Shown here piece after piece: positions 24,418-38,336 of a stretch of DNA of 64,000 nt. Source of the DNA: Eupeodes corollae (taxonomy: Eukaryota > Arthropoda > Insecta > Diptera > Syrphidae); NCBI RefSeq assembly GCF_945859685.1, contig NC_079148.1, forward strand, positions 124,887,621-124,951,620, given 5' to 3'. Under the pieces are notes generated by a model that made no database searches, was not told where the DNA came from, and saw only the letters and a list, made by a program, of their open reading frames with translations. A program made the translations under genes and the position numbers. Positions within the stretch are counted from its first letter, which is position 1. The number at the start of each line of letters is the position of its first letter.

Positions 24418-24967
24418 TTGGGCATAAAAACTTGACATATTTTAAGGACCCCTAGCTCAGCCGCATCAAATCATTTCTAGGTCGAGTTTGAAGCAAATAA
24501 AATTAATGATCTATAATTTTGACCAAGTTGATGTTTATGTTTAACTGAGGACAATTATAGTGGTGATTCACATCGGCTTTGTTGATCTTTTTGATAATTA
24601 AATGAAAACAGTTTTCATCTGATTTTTCCCAAATCGGTTTTTCGACAGCGTTTAATCGACAGTTGTGCTTATTAACAGTTTCATTCAAATAAAAATGCGT
24701 CTCAAATCTAATCATTAGGAACTCACGTGGAATTATTTTGCTGGCTAACTTCGCTGTCATTTGCTTCACAAACTGTAACCTCGCCGCATAATCGGTCGGT
24801 AAGAGTTCTTGTGTGATAAGAATCTCCATAGCGACGCGACCGGATCACGAGTATTTAAAAAAAAAAACCTTTAACCGTCTACTTTCCGTTCTCGCAACCA
24901 CGAATATCTCGCGTCTCGGTAGGGCGGAGCAAGGGGTCCTTAAAATGTGTCAGGTTTTTATGCCCAA
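24418..24967 (-). mobile_element. Non-autonomous DNA transposon with 36-bp terminal inverted repeats (DUF4817/mariner type)
   Basis: The left end (24418-24453) starts TTGGGCATAAAAACTTGACA. The right end (24932-24967) is its reverse complement with two mismatches over 36 bp. Both ends include AAGGACCCCT. The 550-bp body contains a transposase remnant on the minus strand. A target duplication could not be fixed with confidence. The element would need a transposase supplied by a relative. Confidence 0.8.
24503..24829 (-). pseudogene. Transposase remnant, DUF4817/mariner-type
   Basis: A 108-codon frame reads QELLPTDYAARLQFVKQM and then FETHFYLNETVNKHNCRL. It matches the DDE-superfamily blocks in which a QEL-P-D--AR-xF phrase is followed by the FSDEAHFxLNGxVNKQNCR box. 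Here the conserved SDEAHF reads FETHF, so the first catalytic Asp is lost. The helix-turn-helix N-terminus and the second and third acidic residues are missing. It is internally deleted and inactive. Confidence 0.65.
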
Positions 24968-25013
24968 TGTAGTGACGTAACTACAATTGTTAGACATATG
25001 ATCTCGCGATTTT

Positions 25014-25780
25014 TACCTTCCCATGGGAAGTTATTGTAATGGGGAAAGATTTTCAGAAAGATGTCTGTGCGTGCGTGTGTACGTACGTCATCCTCCATAG
25101 CTCAAGAACCAGAAGAGATATCAACTTCAAATAAATTTTGTTATACAGATAATAAAGCAGAAAGATGCAGAAAGGGCTCTCAAGAAAATTGCGCGGGTGG
25201 TTTTTTTTACAATAGCAGTTTAAAAAAAAGGTACAAATTTTGGTTAACCCTAAATATCTTACGAATCAAAAACGCTAGAGACTTGAATTAAATTTTATAA
25301 TATATATTGTAGCATGATACCAAACAGGTATATTTTTTATATAACGTTTTTTTTTATAAATCAATAAAACTGAAAAAAAAATGTGTAAAATTTTACGACT
25401 GAAATATGATTTCATTTCTAAAACAATTTTGTGCAACGAAGAAAATGTTTTTGACATCTGATAAAATTTTGAAAAAAATCAAATTGACAGTTTTTTACAA
25501 AAAATAAAAACCGAAAAAAGAAATGTATAAAAGTTGGTAAAAATTGATTTTCGACTCAAATATCTCTTCAAAAATTTGAAATATTGGCTTCAAACTAATT
25601 TTATCTTATAAGAAGTATTGTTTTCAACAAAATTTTAAAAAATTCGAATTGATAGTTTTTTTACAGAAAATAAAACTCTAAAAAAAAACAGTACTAAAAC
25701 TTGGTAAAAACTTTTAAGCAAGACAAATCGACAGACAGGATGGGAAGTTATCAGTGTGGGTCGCATCCCAGCCTCTTTTT
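25014..25780 (+). repeat. Repeat A, copy with both ends, shortened inside
   Basis: Starts ACCTTCCCATGGGAAGTT and carries the AAGATGTCTGTGCGTGCG block. It misses about 60 bp near the 5' end (the TTGTCAAATTG to TTTCAAGG part). It ends with ATGGGAAGTTATCAGTGTGG and CCCAGCCTCTTTTT. Confidence 0.75.
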
Positions 25781-27778
25781 TTTTTAGATATTGATATATT
25801 CTATAATATTGTCGAACATTTATTTGTCCTATAATTAATACTCTTCGCAGCGTATGCGATAAGAGATTTTTTATGGCTAATTTTCTTACACTTTCGGTTG
25901 GTTTTAATAGGAATTTATAAAGATTTCTATAGTAATCTAGTACTAAATATAGCCTAGTTACTCAGTGATAATGTAGCTTTCTAATGAAAAAAGAATTATT
26001 AAAATCGGTTCAGTACTTTTTGAGTTTATTCGTTACATACAAAAATACTGATCTTTCCTCGTTATAATATTAGTGTAGATTTGAAAACCTTGTCACATTC
26101 CTTATTATCTAATTCCAATGTTTGTTGTCATAGTTAGTGGAGCCTTTGCCTTTTATCAAAATAAATTGATTTATTTATTAGGAAGTTTCAAAAATAATAT
26201 TGTTTTTCACTTAGAAAAGTATACCCTTAACATTATATGAATAATTTTCCTAATATAATTATTTCCCAGTAAAATAAAAATAAACATCAGTTACCAAAAA
26301 GTGCGCTCCTTAACCTAGGCGAGGAAAAAATATGTTCTACATGAATTTCGTGTTATCTTCTCACACATTTCGTGAGATTTCCTTCGAAAATGTATTTTTG
26401 GACTCCCACGTCTAACTAAATATTGTCGTTTTCACTATAAATCTATACTTATAACAATATGGCATGTTTCGCTTGATTTGATTCAAAGCTTTTATAGAAG
26501 GAAGTGTCCTCTCATAGCCCAAAACCCACCAATGCTATTAGTTGTTTATGTTTACTATTTTCAATTTTCTACCCACATACCTACACCCAACTAAGATGAA
26601 ATTTTATGCGCCTTATTTTGAAATAAATTAATACCTACTGGTAGCATGAATGAAAGCGATAAATGGTCATATTTTTTTTAAGGGGGCTTCTTGTTATGAT
26701 ATACTGTGGCGGCTTGTTCTTAATTTTGCTTTTGTTTTAATGAAACCCCGAACCAAAGCTAGAAGTGGGCTATTTTATTTTTATATCAAGATTCAAGAGG
26801 AAGACTATTTTTAATGTCTTACCGCCAGTACCTTGGACTATGAGCTATGCGATGCGACAAAATGTTAAACAACAAACGTCCGTCGCACGACAAACGACGC
26901 ACGCTATTGAATCATTTTATTGTTGCTTAACCCTATAGATAAGAAGGATATGAGAAGGAGGCTAGAATTGCGTGCGGGCGGGCTTGTTTCACTCACGTAT
27001 ACTTCCGCCAAGGGTATGAAGTTTGTTTTGGTGTTTTTGGCAATGAAATATTAAGGTGGGAAAATGTAGATCAATTTTGGTATAAATCCACTCTACGGGT
27101 GGGAATTAATTTGTTTGTAAACAAAAATAGGTCTTTTTGTTTCGACGACCGATACGACGTTAGAATAGCTTAAACTGCGTAGTAGAAAATAGGACGCTTT
27201 AATATTTTAAAGGAAATTTTGTAGAAAATTTTCATTAATTGTGTAGGTAGATTACAAATTGGTCTCTTATGATGGAATGAGAGAACTTCTAGGTTTTCGA
27301 GTTAATAAGTTGGTAATGGTTTTTGTTTGCATTTAACCGCATTCTAATGTAAAATGAAATGGTTTTATTATATACATAAATACAACATACAGCTATGGCC
27401 AAAATAATAGGAACTATACTTAATTTGGTAATTATATTTTTGGCTATAGCGTGAGGCAACAAATCTTAAATCAAAGATGGGTGGTAAATGTTTTGTTAGT
27501 TTTTCTTAACATGCGATTTTTAAAAAGCGATATTGGTTGTCAAGATTATGGAGACGATTTGCTGTAGATTTCATAAAAGGCTAGCCACATAAAATTAAAT
27601 TTTACAAACCAATTTAAATAATTGTATATCTTAAGAGATTATGTTTGATGTCTAAGTTAAAAAATAAAATTTTTCTTGAGGATTTGAGTACTACATTTAC
27701 TGGGTTTGTTAAAAGGTTTATGTATAGCATTAAATTCCACACGGTTTTTTAATCCGCACAGTGCTATGTAGGTTGTAA
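25781..27778. other. Intergenic, unique
   Basis: No gene is recognised in 2 kb. A stretch of more balanced composition lies at about 26820-27010 (ACGTCCGTCGCACGACAAAC). Its role is unknown. Confidence 0.3.
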
Positions 27779-28786
27779 TATAATGAGCTTATTATATTTT
27801 GTCGTTGCAGTACCACATCCAAAGAAGAGGAATGTGATTCTGAAAACGAATATGAAAAGCTTAGAGTTCTATCGCCAGATGAAGAATCTCCTAATCTGTT
27901 ATTAGACACCCACTTTCCATTTAGCTCTAACATAATCAATGACTTAACATCAGAGTCTTTAGCTTATACAAGCGATTTAGTTGATCTAATAACGCGGCAA
28001 AAACTGCAATGGGCCAGAGATAGCTTTGATCCATATAAATCTCCAGGACCAGACGGAATCATTCCGGCCGAACTACAAAAATGCTCAGACATGATTATTC
28101 CACCATTGGAAATCATTCTGACAAGCTGTGTAAGGTTGAGATATATTCCCAAAGCCTGGAGAATGGCAAAAGTAGTCTTCATTTCCAAAGCAGGGAAACC
28201 CTCACACGTTAACCCTAAAGATCTACGACCAATCAGCCTATCATCCTTCCTTCTTAAAACCTTGGAAAGATTGATTGAAATTTATCACTCACTGGTACGT
28301 ACTATTGAACATTCCCTCGAATACAAAGAATATAACCTGGTAGCGTTCCTAGATATTGAAGGATCTTTCAACAACGTCAGTTACCAGGCGATCACAACAG
28401 CAATGTATAAGCTGAAATTAGAGAAGTCACTCATAGATTTTATAAGTCTCATGCTCAAAAGCAGGACAATAATTTCTAACATGAGAAGTTTTACTACCAC
28501 CAGATCGGTGAATCGAGGCACTCCCCAAGGTGGAGTCCTTTCGCCTCTTTTATGGAACATGGTAGTAAACGACTTACTTACAGCATTGGAAGCAGAGGGT
28601 TTTAAGGTGATTGCCTATGCTGACGACGTTGCGATATCCGTATCTGGTAAGTACCCCCAAGTTCTCTCGGAACTCCTACAAAATGCCCTAAACAGGCTAA
28701 CTAAATGGGCTAAGCAATGTGGATTGGACGTCAACCCACACAAAACAGAATTAATACTCTTTTCGAGAAGATATAAAATTCCTTAG
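27779..28786 (+). pseudogene. Reverse transcriptase of the LOA/I-like element
   Basis: The frame is open from 27779 to a TAG at 28784. It holds FDPYKSPGPDGIIPAELQKC, FISKAGKPSHVNPKDLRPIS, FLDIEGSFNNVSYQAI, RGTPQGGVLSPLLWNMVVND and the catalytic AYADDVAI. Upstream of 28091 the frame continues without a stop, so the first ATG is not the real start. Between LKTLERLIEIY and HSLVRTIEHS the usual block around QHAYxxGKSTETAL is missing, a deletion of roughly 40 residues. After 28786 the frame decays through several stops. Confidence 0.8.
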
Positions 28787-29265
28787 ATTAGCCCACCCAA
28801 GATTAGAGGAATACCATTAAGCTTTTCCGATCAAGCTAAATATTTGGGCCTCATTTTAGAAGGAAGGCAAATATTGATGAAAGAGTAAAAAAGGCTACTG
28901 TAGCGCTTTTTACTTGTAAAAAGGCCATAGGATCAAAATGAGGCTTCTCCCCAAAAATAACCCACTGGCTATACACATTGGTAATCAGACCGATACTCAT
29001 TTATCATATATTTATTTATAAGCTCATCAAAGTCCAGCGGTCAGCAGGTTTGTGCATCACAGGAGCACTTCGCACAACACCAACCGCAGCACTGGAAGTG
29101 CTTTTAAACCTAACACCACTTGACATCTTCTCTTAAAAGGTGGCTGCCAACTCATGTGTAAGGCTTAGAGCCACCTTTTAATGGACCAGTAACAATACTG
29201 GACATACTACTATTCTAGAGAATTTCAGATCTATCCCAGATCGCTTAGACTATACCACCCCAAAA

Positions 29266-30174
29266 ATGGTATTTGGTAAAAGATTCCATGTGTCCATCCA
29301 TTCAAGATCCTCCTTCTATACTGACGGTTCAAAGACCGATCACGGAGTTGGAAGTGGTATCTTTTCAGAACAACTGAATCTCAGTCTATCATATAGACTT
29401 CCCAATCAATGTAGTGTATTCCAGGCAGATGTAATGGCGATTAAAGAAGTACTATCCTGGCTCAAAGAAAACGTTATATCTTGTAAGGATATACGAATCT
29501 TCTCAGACAGCCAAGCCGCTCTTAAATCTCTCCCGTCTGTCTTCACAAACTCTCAAACAGTCCACGATTGTCAATCATCTCTGAATGAGATGACGGAACA
29601 GTTTAACATTCACCTTATTTGGGTGCCGGGCCACAGAGACATTCCGGGAAATTGCAAAGCCGATGATCTCGCCAAAAACGGAACACTTCTGCCTTATGTT
29701 AGACAAAAACATAACATAGGAACACCACTTGCTACATGCAAATATCTTCTCAAGCAATATGCTCTAGAAACAACAAATGCTAGATGGTCACAAAGTACCA
29801 CCTGCCTGGCAACCAATCAAATATGGCCAAGTATTGACTTAAAACGGTCAAAAAGCTTGATATCACTGAGCAGACAAAGTATAAGCTCTACAATTGGAGT
29901 AATAACGGGACACTGCCTCATAGGAGGACATGCTCTGAGGCTAGGGGTCTACACAAATGACTTCTGTAGAAGCTGCATGGACGAGGAGGAACAGGAAACA
30001 GTCCAACACCTTCTATGTACAGTACATGTCCAGCACTCTCCATTAGAAGGAATTACTTTCTCGGTAATCCCTTCTTCGATAACACCAGTGAACTGGCAAC
30101 GATTGACACAAAACGTCTCTCTAAATTTATTAAAAGTACAAAATGGTTTGTTTAAATTCATTATTCTCCCATGA
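29266..30174 (+). pseudogene. RNase H and C-terminal domain of the LOA/I-like element
   Basis: A 302-codon frame. The RNase H fold is recognised from FYTDGSKTDHGVGSG (Asp20), VFQADVMAIKEVL (residue 54, where the family has Glu), IFSDSQAALKSL (Asp81), and HLIWVPGHRDIPGNCKADDL (His123, Asp133). A Cys/His cluster follows (FCRSCMDEEEQETVQHLLC), as in I/LOA/jockey C-termini. The Glu-to-Asp change at a catalytic position, the Cys in place of Glu in the GNxKAD box and the broken upstream frame mark it as dead. Confidence 0.8.
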
Positions 30175-30263
30175 GTAACCTCATTAGTGGTATCATAATG
30201 GACCCTTGAGGTCTAAGTGAGTCAATGACATCTGGACAGCCACTCCAACCTAACCTAACCTAT

Positions 30264-30600
30264 CGCCAGCGTATTGTATTAGAAGTTGCAAACAGGAGAT
30301 CATTAATAAAAATGAGAAATAGTTTTGGAGATAGAACAGACCCCTGGGGTACACGTGCATTTACTTTATGGTTTCCATCTAAGTAATTACTAATCTAATT
30401 AAGTAGGTATTCATGAAAACCAAAAGCACGCATTTTCGATAAGAGAGCCTGATGCCAAAACCTATGAAATGCTTTTGAAATATCAAGCGCGGTAATCTTA
30501 CTTTCTCCAAAGCGATGTAAAGATTTGCTCAACTGTTCGGTAAGATAAACCATGAGATCACCAGCGGAGCTTGATCTTGAATGAGACTTTTTTTCCAATT
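30264..30600 (-). pseudogene. Reverse transcriptase fragment of a further non-LTR element
   Basis: On the minus strand the frame reads SKITALDISKAFHRFWHQAL and FGFHEYLLN, a TAG (in place of the usual Trp), then ISNYLDGNHKVNARVPQGSV and LSPKLFLIFINDLLFATSN. This is RT blocks 3 to 4. It stops at the 3' tail of the LOA/I-like element, which probably landed in it. The YADD block is not present. Confidence 0.7.
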
Positions 30601-32960
30601 ATTCAATTTAAAACAATAATTAGACACCTGATTAACAAACTTATGTCCATCTTTAAACATTGTGTTATAAGCTAGGGATCGAATTTAGTTTTGTTTTATC
30701 AACTTAAAACGCGTTCCGTCCCTTATTTTCCCTTAATGCATTGAAATTGTACTGTCCATGGAGATTTTACGTTAAGGTTTGCCTCCTGCAGGATATGAAG
30801 AACTTCTGACTTAAGTGTAAAAATCTCATCGTTCATTTTTTGATTACATTTCCAATAGCTTTAGATTTTCTTCCTAAAATGTCTCTGTCTCCAAAATTAA
30901 ATTGAAACAGATATCTTTTAGTTTCTGCGAGTTGTTCTATTTGTATGACATTCTTGCTGTTTACTTTCGAAATCTCACTTATGGAATATGATACCATTCC
31001 GTTGTTTTAAAATAATTTTAAATTGCGGTTTTTCATGTTGTTTGCTATTTAACGAAATCTTAAGCATAACTTTGAAATCAATCATATATGAGAATTCATT
31101 TACCAATAATCAAGTTTTCAAAGAAGACTATGAAATTTGTCCTCCAGTAGTTATTTATTTATTATTATTAATATTTTCAGGAGCTAAAAAAACACTCTAT
31201 GTTACATATTTTATGTGCAGTTATTAAATTCGGAATTGACTTTAATATAATATAGTTTTTTCATAGTATGTTAGCCTCAAAATTTGAAATGTTACTGTTA
31301 TTTTTGTCATAGCTGTAAGTATGAATATTGTGATATAAAGTACTTAAACGTAAGCTTACAAACTTGCTCACGATGTGGTGCGGTAGCGGCACCAGCACAG
31401 AAGGATTTAAGCATATCAAAATGTGTATGAATTTTGCCTTTTAATATCTTGCAAATATTCTCAAGAGAGTTTTAAAAATGTTTTAGCAGACTGTGAGTGT
31501 TTTTTCTGAATATAAAATAAATATATTTTTTTTAATGAGCTACCTAAACACACATTTAATTTATTATTCTTCAATGTTTAATGTCGCAATATATCGCAGA
31601 AGGATGTCAAAATTGATTTGGGTAATAAAGATGTTTTTTTTCGCATTCGAATAGGACGGGTATAAGTGAAAGGAAATTGTATTGAAGTATAACTGCACTC
31701 AAGGGAATTGTGATGGAATTTCAAAGCTCTGACTGCAAGAACAATGGTAGTAGAATTTCGAATTCTAAGTAAAGTAAGTAATGGTAGTTCCTTTTTTAAG
31801 GGCAGAATAAAATGGGTATTGATAAAAAGGAGATAAACATTAAACATATTGAAGTGGGTGGGCTTATATGTTAAAATAAAAAGCACTCATAATTATTTTT
31901 TAACGACTTAACTTACTTAATGAAGAGTGTCAAGTAAGTATAAAAATAACTTTTTATCAACTCAAAAATGGTTACGCACATGGTTTGTTTATATTAAGTA
32001 ATTGATATAGCTGTTCCAGGTTTTGTGAGCAATCAAAAATGTCTCCTAATGGATTATAAGTAAATGATGATCTTCGAAAACTTTGTAAAATACTAAAAAT
32101 ATTTAAACTGAATACAAGTTAAAACAATTTTTTTGCTAATTTTAAAGGAACATCCGAACAGAACAAATATAAATTGAATGTTAACAACAAAAACTTTTGA
32201 ACTAGTGTCATAAAGTAATCTTTTATATGGAATTAAGACGATTGGGGTGGATTTTTTTTCGAATCTTAGCTGCCAACGTGAAAATGCTTATCATCAGAAA
32301 AGATGATTTTCCTCCCAAAAATTGTTGTACCCAAGCGGTTTTAACTCCCAAATTTGAGAGTATTAACGAAGTGGAGGGCCATATACCTTTAAATGTTGAG
32401 TCCAAAATCTTTGTGTACAATTCTCCTTATTCTTGGTCATAAAATGTTTATTTAGCCAAAACTCTAAACAATACTTTGGAAATAAGTTTTCGATATTAAC
32501 CAACGTATTTCAGAATATTTACTGCGTAGGAATGAATGATACTGATTTTCTGGTATTATCGTCGAAAAAAAACTGAAATTGGAAAATTAAGGAACTTTAT
32601 TTTTAACAACATGTCAAAAGCCCGTACCACAGTTGAAATTCTAAATAAAACGTTTGGGAATAGCATATAGTAGTAATAGTTTCACATAACAGACTCCTGA
32701 ATAAATTGGCTTCCAAGATCACACGATTTAACGCTGCTTGACTTTTTTTGAGTGGCTATAGTCTGCGCCTATAAGCTCGAATTATTTGACTAACTGGAGG
32801 ACAAAATTCGTTTTTGACGATATACGGCCACAAATGATGGAGGAAGTCGACGAAAATTGGATTTTTAGATTAGATTAAATATACCAGAAATCCATGGTTT
32901 TGATATGTCCAAAATCATATTAAAATTAAGTGCCAGAAGATTATTCACATCAATATAATA
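30601..32960. other. Intergenic, AT-rich
   Basis: No gene is recognised. Open frames at 31578-31886 (minus) and 32223-32442 (both strands) lack motifs. Confidence 0.3.
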
Positions 32961-34035
32961 AAAAGAGGCTGGGATGCGACCCACACTGATAACTTCCCAT
33001 CCCGTCTGTCGATTTGTCTTGCTTAGAAGTTAGAAGGTTTTCGTGTTGGGTTAAAAAAGTTGTTTTAACGAGTTTTTTTATTCGAAACCCAATTTTTACC
33101 AATTTTAGTAGCATTTTTAAAAAAATTTTATTTCTTATATAAACAAATACAAATTGATTGAATAAAATCAGTTTGAAGTCAATGTCGTTTATTGTTCACG
33201 AGATATCAAAAACCAAACATCAATTTTTACCAAGTTTGTGCACTATTTTTTGTAGATTTTAATTTTTTATAAAAAACTGACTGCTGGATTTTTATAAAAA
33301 AGTTAACGGAATGTCGAAAACAATATTTTCTGTGAGATAAAATAAGTTTGTAGCCAATATTTTTTATTTTTGCAAATATATTTGAGTCGAAAATCAATAT
33401 TTACCAACTTTTAATAATTTTTTAGGTTTTTATGTGTTGTAAAAAACTGTCAATTCGATTTTTCTTTAAATGTTACTGAATGTTGATACAAATATTAGTT
33501 CAAAGATAAAATTAGTTTAAAGCCATTATCCCAAAGTTTTAAAAAGTTATTTGAGTCGAAAATCAATTTTTCTAGCTGCCAATTCGATTTTCTTCGTTGC
33601 ACAAAATTGTTTTGGATATAAAATCTTTTTTTGTTCGTAAGATTTTCGAGGTGAAACAATTGGAATTTTTTCTAAAAATATATTTGTTTGGTATCGCATT
33701 ACGATGTATAATATGAAATTTAATTTAATTCACTAGAGTAATTGTTTCGTCAGATATTTTGGGTTAAGCAGAATTTTCACCTTTTTTTGAATTGCTATGG
33801 TAAAAATAACAAACACACAATTTTTTGAGAGTCTCTTCTGCAACTGTACGAAAAAAATTGATTTGAAGTCGATATCTCTTCTGGTTCTTGAGTTATGGAC
33901 GACGAAACTTCGCGAACTTACACACGCACGCAGAGACATGTCTATAAAAAAAATTATTTCGATTCTAGGGACCTTGAAACGTCAATAAATGTCAATATTT
34001 TCAATTTGACAAATCGAACAATAACTATTGAAAGT
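32961..34035 (-). repeat. Repeat A, near full-length copy
   Basis: On the minus strand the 3' terminus is at the left (AGAGGCTGGGATGCGACCC and AACTTCCCATCCCGTC when read on +). The body has three to four internal units. The 5' block is at the right (GGTTCTTGAGTTATGGACG, GGGACCTTGAAACGTC, ATTTGACAAATCG). The terminal AACTTCC hairpin at about 34030 is eroded. Confidence 0.7.
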
Positions 34036-34494
34036 AAATAATACAATTTTTTTAGAACACTTACTTTAAAAGCATTTATTTGCATTTGTTTTTAATATAT
34101 GTACCTTATCTCAGATTCCATTGCTTGCGTATCAATTAAAAAACACAAAAACTTTCCTCAGCGTCCTGCCGTCAAAATATACTTACCCCGTCATACGATT
34201 AAATACCCCTCATATTGGGAAGTTTGCCTTTTTTTTCAAGTCCAAAACATTCCCTACAAGAACGCTAACTAACAATCCTTTGTTTCAATCTTTTAATAGC
34301 ATCACTGCAATGTTCTTATTCTTGAATTTAAAAAAAAACTAGTTTCTTGTTTTTCCTTTAAGATGCGATGGACCCACGGTGATGGCCTTCATGCATTCCC
34401 CAAGCAACAAAAAAAACCTCATCAAGAATATATTCTTTTTCGCTACTCTGTCCACCTTAGCGGCAGCACAAGGTGGCGAAGCGGTGTGGACGCG
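34036..34494. other. Intergenic, upstream of the 34.6 kb gene
   Basis: No gene is recognised. It contains the upstream promoter region of the next gene. Confidence 0.3.
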
Positions 34495-34536
34495 TATATA
34501 AAGAACCAAAGTTCCATCTAGGATCATAGTTCAGTT
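34495..34536 (+). promoter_or_regulatory. Core promoter (TATA and TCAGTT initiator) of the 34.6 kb gene
   Basis: TATATAAAG at 34495-34503 is followed by TCAGTT at 34531-34536, an arthropod-type initiator at about the expected distance. It would give a leader of about 45 nt before the ATG at 34576. Confidence 0.65.
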
Positions 34537-34575
34537 TAACCGCCAGGACAAGAAACAACACAGCACTTTTTCAAT

Positions 34576-34889
34576 ATGTTCAAAGCAGTAAGTTAAATTT
34601 ATTATCCTTTTATTGGTGACTTTTCCTAAATAAGAATCTTCTTTGTTTTTCCAAGTACTTACTCGCATGTCTTTTGGTCGTGGCTACTGCCAATCCACTG
34701 CTCTACTCACCAACCTATTATGCCGCTGTATCACCAAACCTGCCAATTGCCCTTCCACTGGCCTACACCAAGCTAAGTGCACCAACTGCATCGGAAACTT
34801 ACAACAGTGTGGCAACAGCCAACTCATTCCAGCAACAATACCGATCCGATTACAAACCATTGACCTATTCCGCTGGCTTGATTTACTAA
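34576..34889 (+). CDS. Small secreted MFK-type protein, 2 exons
   Basis: Exon 1 (34576-34587) encodes MFKA and ends at GTAAGT. Exon 2 (34656-34889) follows a TTCCAAG acceptor in phase 0 and ends at TAA. The product has 81 residues. It begins MFKAYLLACLLVVATA, a signal peptide with likely cleavage before NPLLYSPTYY. The mature part is rich in Tyr, Ala, Pro, Leu and Ser (YAAVSPNLPIALPLAY, then QQQYRSDYKPLTYSAGLIY) and has no cysteine or repeats. It resembles short cuticle-associated secreted proteins of flies, which is an inference. The intron of 68 nt is typical for flies. An AATAAA at 35025-35030 is the probable polyadenylation signal. Overlapping frames on both strands are shadows. Confidence 0.8.
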
Positions 34890-35256
34890 GCATGCAACTT
34901 GTATGAAGGCGCAGAGTGTCAAGCAGCGAAGTTATATACCACAATTTTTAGCATCATATACCTTGCATCATAGTGCAAGTTTTTAAATGGTAATGTGACA
35001 CCTCTATTAATTATTATATTGTGGAATAAAACAGAAACTGATTTGATGAGTTACATAAAGTGGTTTTTATTTATGTATATTTTTTGTTTATTATTAAAAT
35101 TATTATAATATATTTACGCAAATCAGGTTTCACTTGCGCACATCAGCTGATGAGAGAGATTTAAGAACCAACTCAAGACCGCACTCACTTATGTCTTATG
35201 GGTAAAAGGAACATTAGACATTTGTGGATTTGTTAAATCAGATTTATTGATGATTA

Positions 35257-37198
<1,942 letters not shown>

Positions 37199-37207
37199 CT
37201 ATAAAAG
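37199..37207 (+). promoter_or_regulatory. TATA box, trypsin 1
   Basis: CTATAAAAG lies 46 nt before the ATG at 37245. A start site about 30 bp downstream leaves a leader of only about 15 nt. The upstream AAATAAGCCACTA motif is shared with trypsins 2 and 3. Confidence 0.75.
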
Positions 37208-37244
37208 ACCCAAGCTTGAAATGTAAAAATCATAAGTAATCAAG

Positions 37245-38015
37245 ATGTTTCGTTTAATCGTTGCTTTAAGTATTCTGTCCCTAGCATTGGGCTTGGAAGA
37301 TCGTATCGTCAATGGAAAAACAGCATCCATTTCAGAATATCCATACCAAGTCTCTATTCAAAAATATAATTCACATTTCTGTGGAGGAAGTATTTTGAAG
37401 GAAGATTTAATCCTTACAGCAGCCCATTGTTTAGTAGATGTTATTCAAAAGGACGAGGTTGATACCATTACTGTTCGTGCTGGATCTTCGCATTGGGATG
37501 AGGGTGGTGTTGTCAAGAATGCTGAGTGGATTTCAATACATCCAGATTATCAACCTCAACCAATGGTATACGATGTGGGTCTTGTGAAAACAATAGGAAG
37601 TTTTGTTTTTAGTAGTTTGATAAAACCCATTGCTCTAACAAGAGCCTTACCTCCGCTTTATGAGCCTGTAGTGGTTACTGGATGGGGACAATTGAGCGAA
37701 TCGGAAACTAATCTTCCAAAAACTTTGCAAGCGGTTGAGTTGGAATTCCTTACACCTGAGAAATGTAGATCTCCCCACTTTGGTTATGCTTCAGCTATTA
37801 TGACTTCAATGATTTGTGCCGATGGACCATACAAGGACTCATGCCAAGGCGATTCTGGTGGCCCTCTTGTAGAAGTCGACACCAATGTACAAATTGGAGT
37901 GGTATCTTGGGGACTTGGATGTGCAAAACGTGGATTCCCAGGAATCTACTGCGATCTTACAGATCCAAACGTTGTTTCTTACTTACGGTCAAAAGTACCC
38001 AATCTATATAATTAG
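37245..38015 (+). CDS. Trypsin-like serine protease (trypsin 1 of 4)
   Basis: Secreted serine endopeptidase, S1 family. Residues 1-16 (MFRLIVALSILSLALG) form a signal peptide. The propeptide is only LEDR, and activation would cleave before IVNGK at residue 21. The triad is His61 (LTAAHC), Asp110 (VYDVGLVK) and Ser204 (GDSGGP). Asp198, six residues before Ser204, is the S1 pocket Asp189 and predicts cleavage after Lys or Arg. Cysteines 46-62, 174-191 and 200-226 match the three usual disulphides. Cys236 (GIYCDL) has no partner. The gene is intronless with 256 residues. An AATAAA at 38020 lies five bases after the stop. It is the first of four tandem paralogues and about 96% identical to trypsin 2. 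A role in gut digestion is likely but inferred. The + frame at 37814-38011 is a shadow. Confidence 0.95.
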   Translation: MFRLIVALSILSLALGLEDRIVNGKTASISEYPYQVSIQKYNSHFCGGSILKEDLILTAAHCLVDVIQKDEVDTITVRAGSSHWDEGGVVKNAEWISIHPDYQPQPMVYDVGLVKTIGSFVFSSLIKPIALTRALPPLYEPVVVTGWGQLSESETNLPKTLQAVELEFLTPEKCRSPHFGYASAIMTSMICADGPYKDSCQGDSGGPLVEVDTNVQIGVVSWGLGCAKRGFPGIYCDLTDPNVVSYLRSKVPNLYN

Positions 38016-38107
38016 GAGCAATAAAGATTAAATTATCATTTGCATTGAATCGAGCTTTTGTATTTATTTATAGTTTTTTGAGTATTACAACATAAAATAA
38101 TGTAAGA

Positions 38108-38336
38108 GTTGGGCGTGATGGTTAGTGCGTAGAACTGTCGTTCTCTCGCACGACAATTCTTCAATTCAATTTCTGGAAGTCCGATTTAAAGTTTTCTTCA
38201 CAGGTACTGCATCTTGCTGTTGCCAGGAATTGACAAATCCCCCAAGAGTAATTCTTGTCATAAATGTTCTTACTCAAATTAGCCGTTTGGATTTGGCTCT
38301 GGTCCTCTTCGTGCTGTTGAGCCACCTAATTTCAAC
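38108..38336 (+). mobile_element. SINE copy, diverged (shared with the duplicate at 42014)
   Basis: Same family as 11741-12012: GGCGTGATGGTTAGTGCG head, CCAAGAGTAATTCTTG, CTCAAATTAGCCGTTTGGAT, and GAGCCACCTAATTT tail. The B box is eroded. An almost identical copy lies at the same place after trypsin 2, so it was inserted before the duplication. Confidence 0.65.

Larger units (their letters stand above)
27779..30262 (+). mobile_element. LOA/I-like non-LTR retroelement, 5'-truncated and inactive
   Basis: A plus-strand RT region, a decayed connection region and an RNase H region lie in that order, followed by a tail of CCTAACCTAACC near 30248-30262. RT plus RNase H in one ORF points to the I/LOA group of non-LTR elements. 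ORF1 and the endonuclease are absent. At the 3' end it abuts a minus-strand RT fragment of another family. Confidence 0.75.

Noticed and set aside
30240..30262. CCTAACCTAACC, like the insect telomere repeat
   Set aside because: Only about three units at the exact 3' end of a non-LTR element, so it is best read as its simple-sequence tail. Flies generally lack TTAGG telomeres.
37814..38011. Out-of-frame ORFs inside trypsins 1 and 2 (also 41719-41916)
   Set aside because: They are alternative-frame shadows of the conserved protease coding sequence and are duplicated with it.
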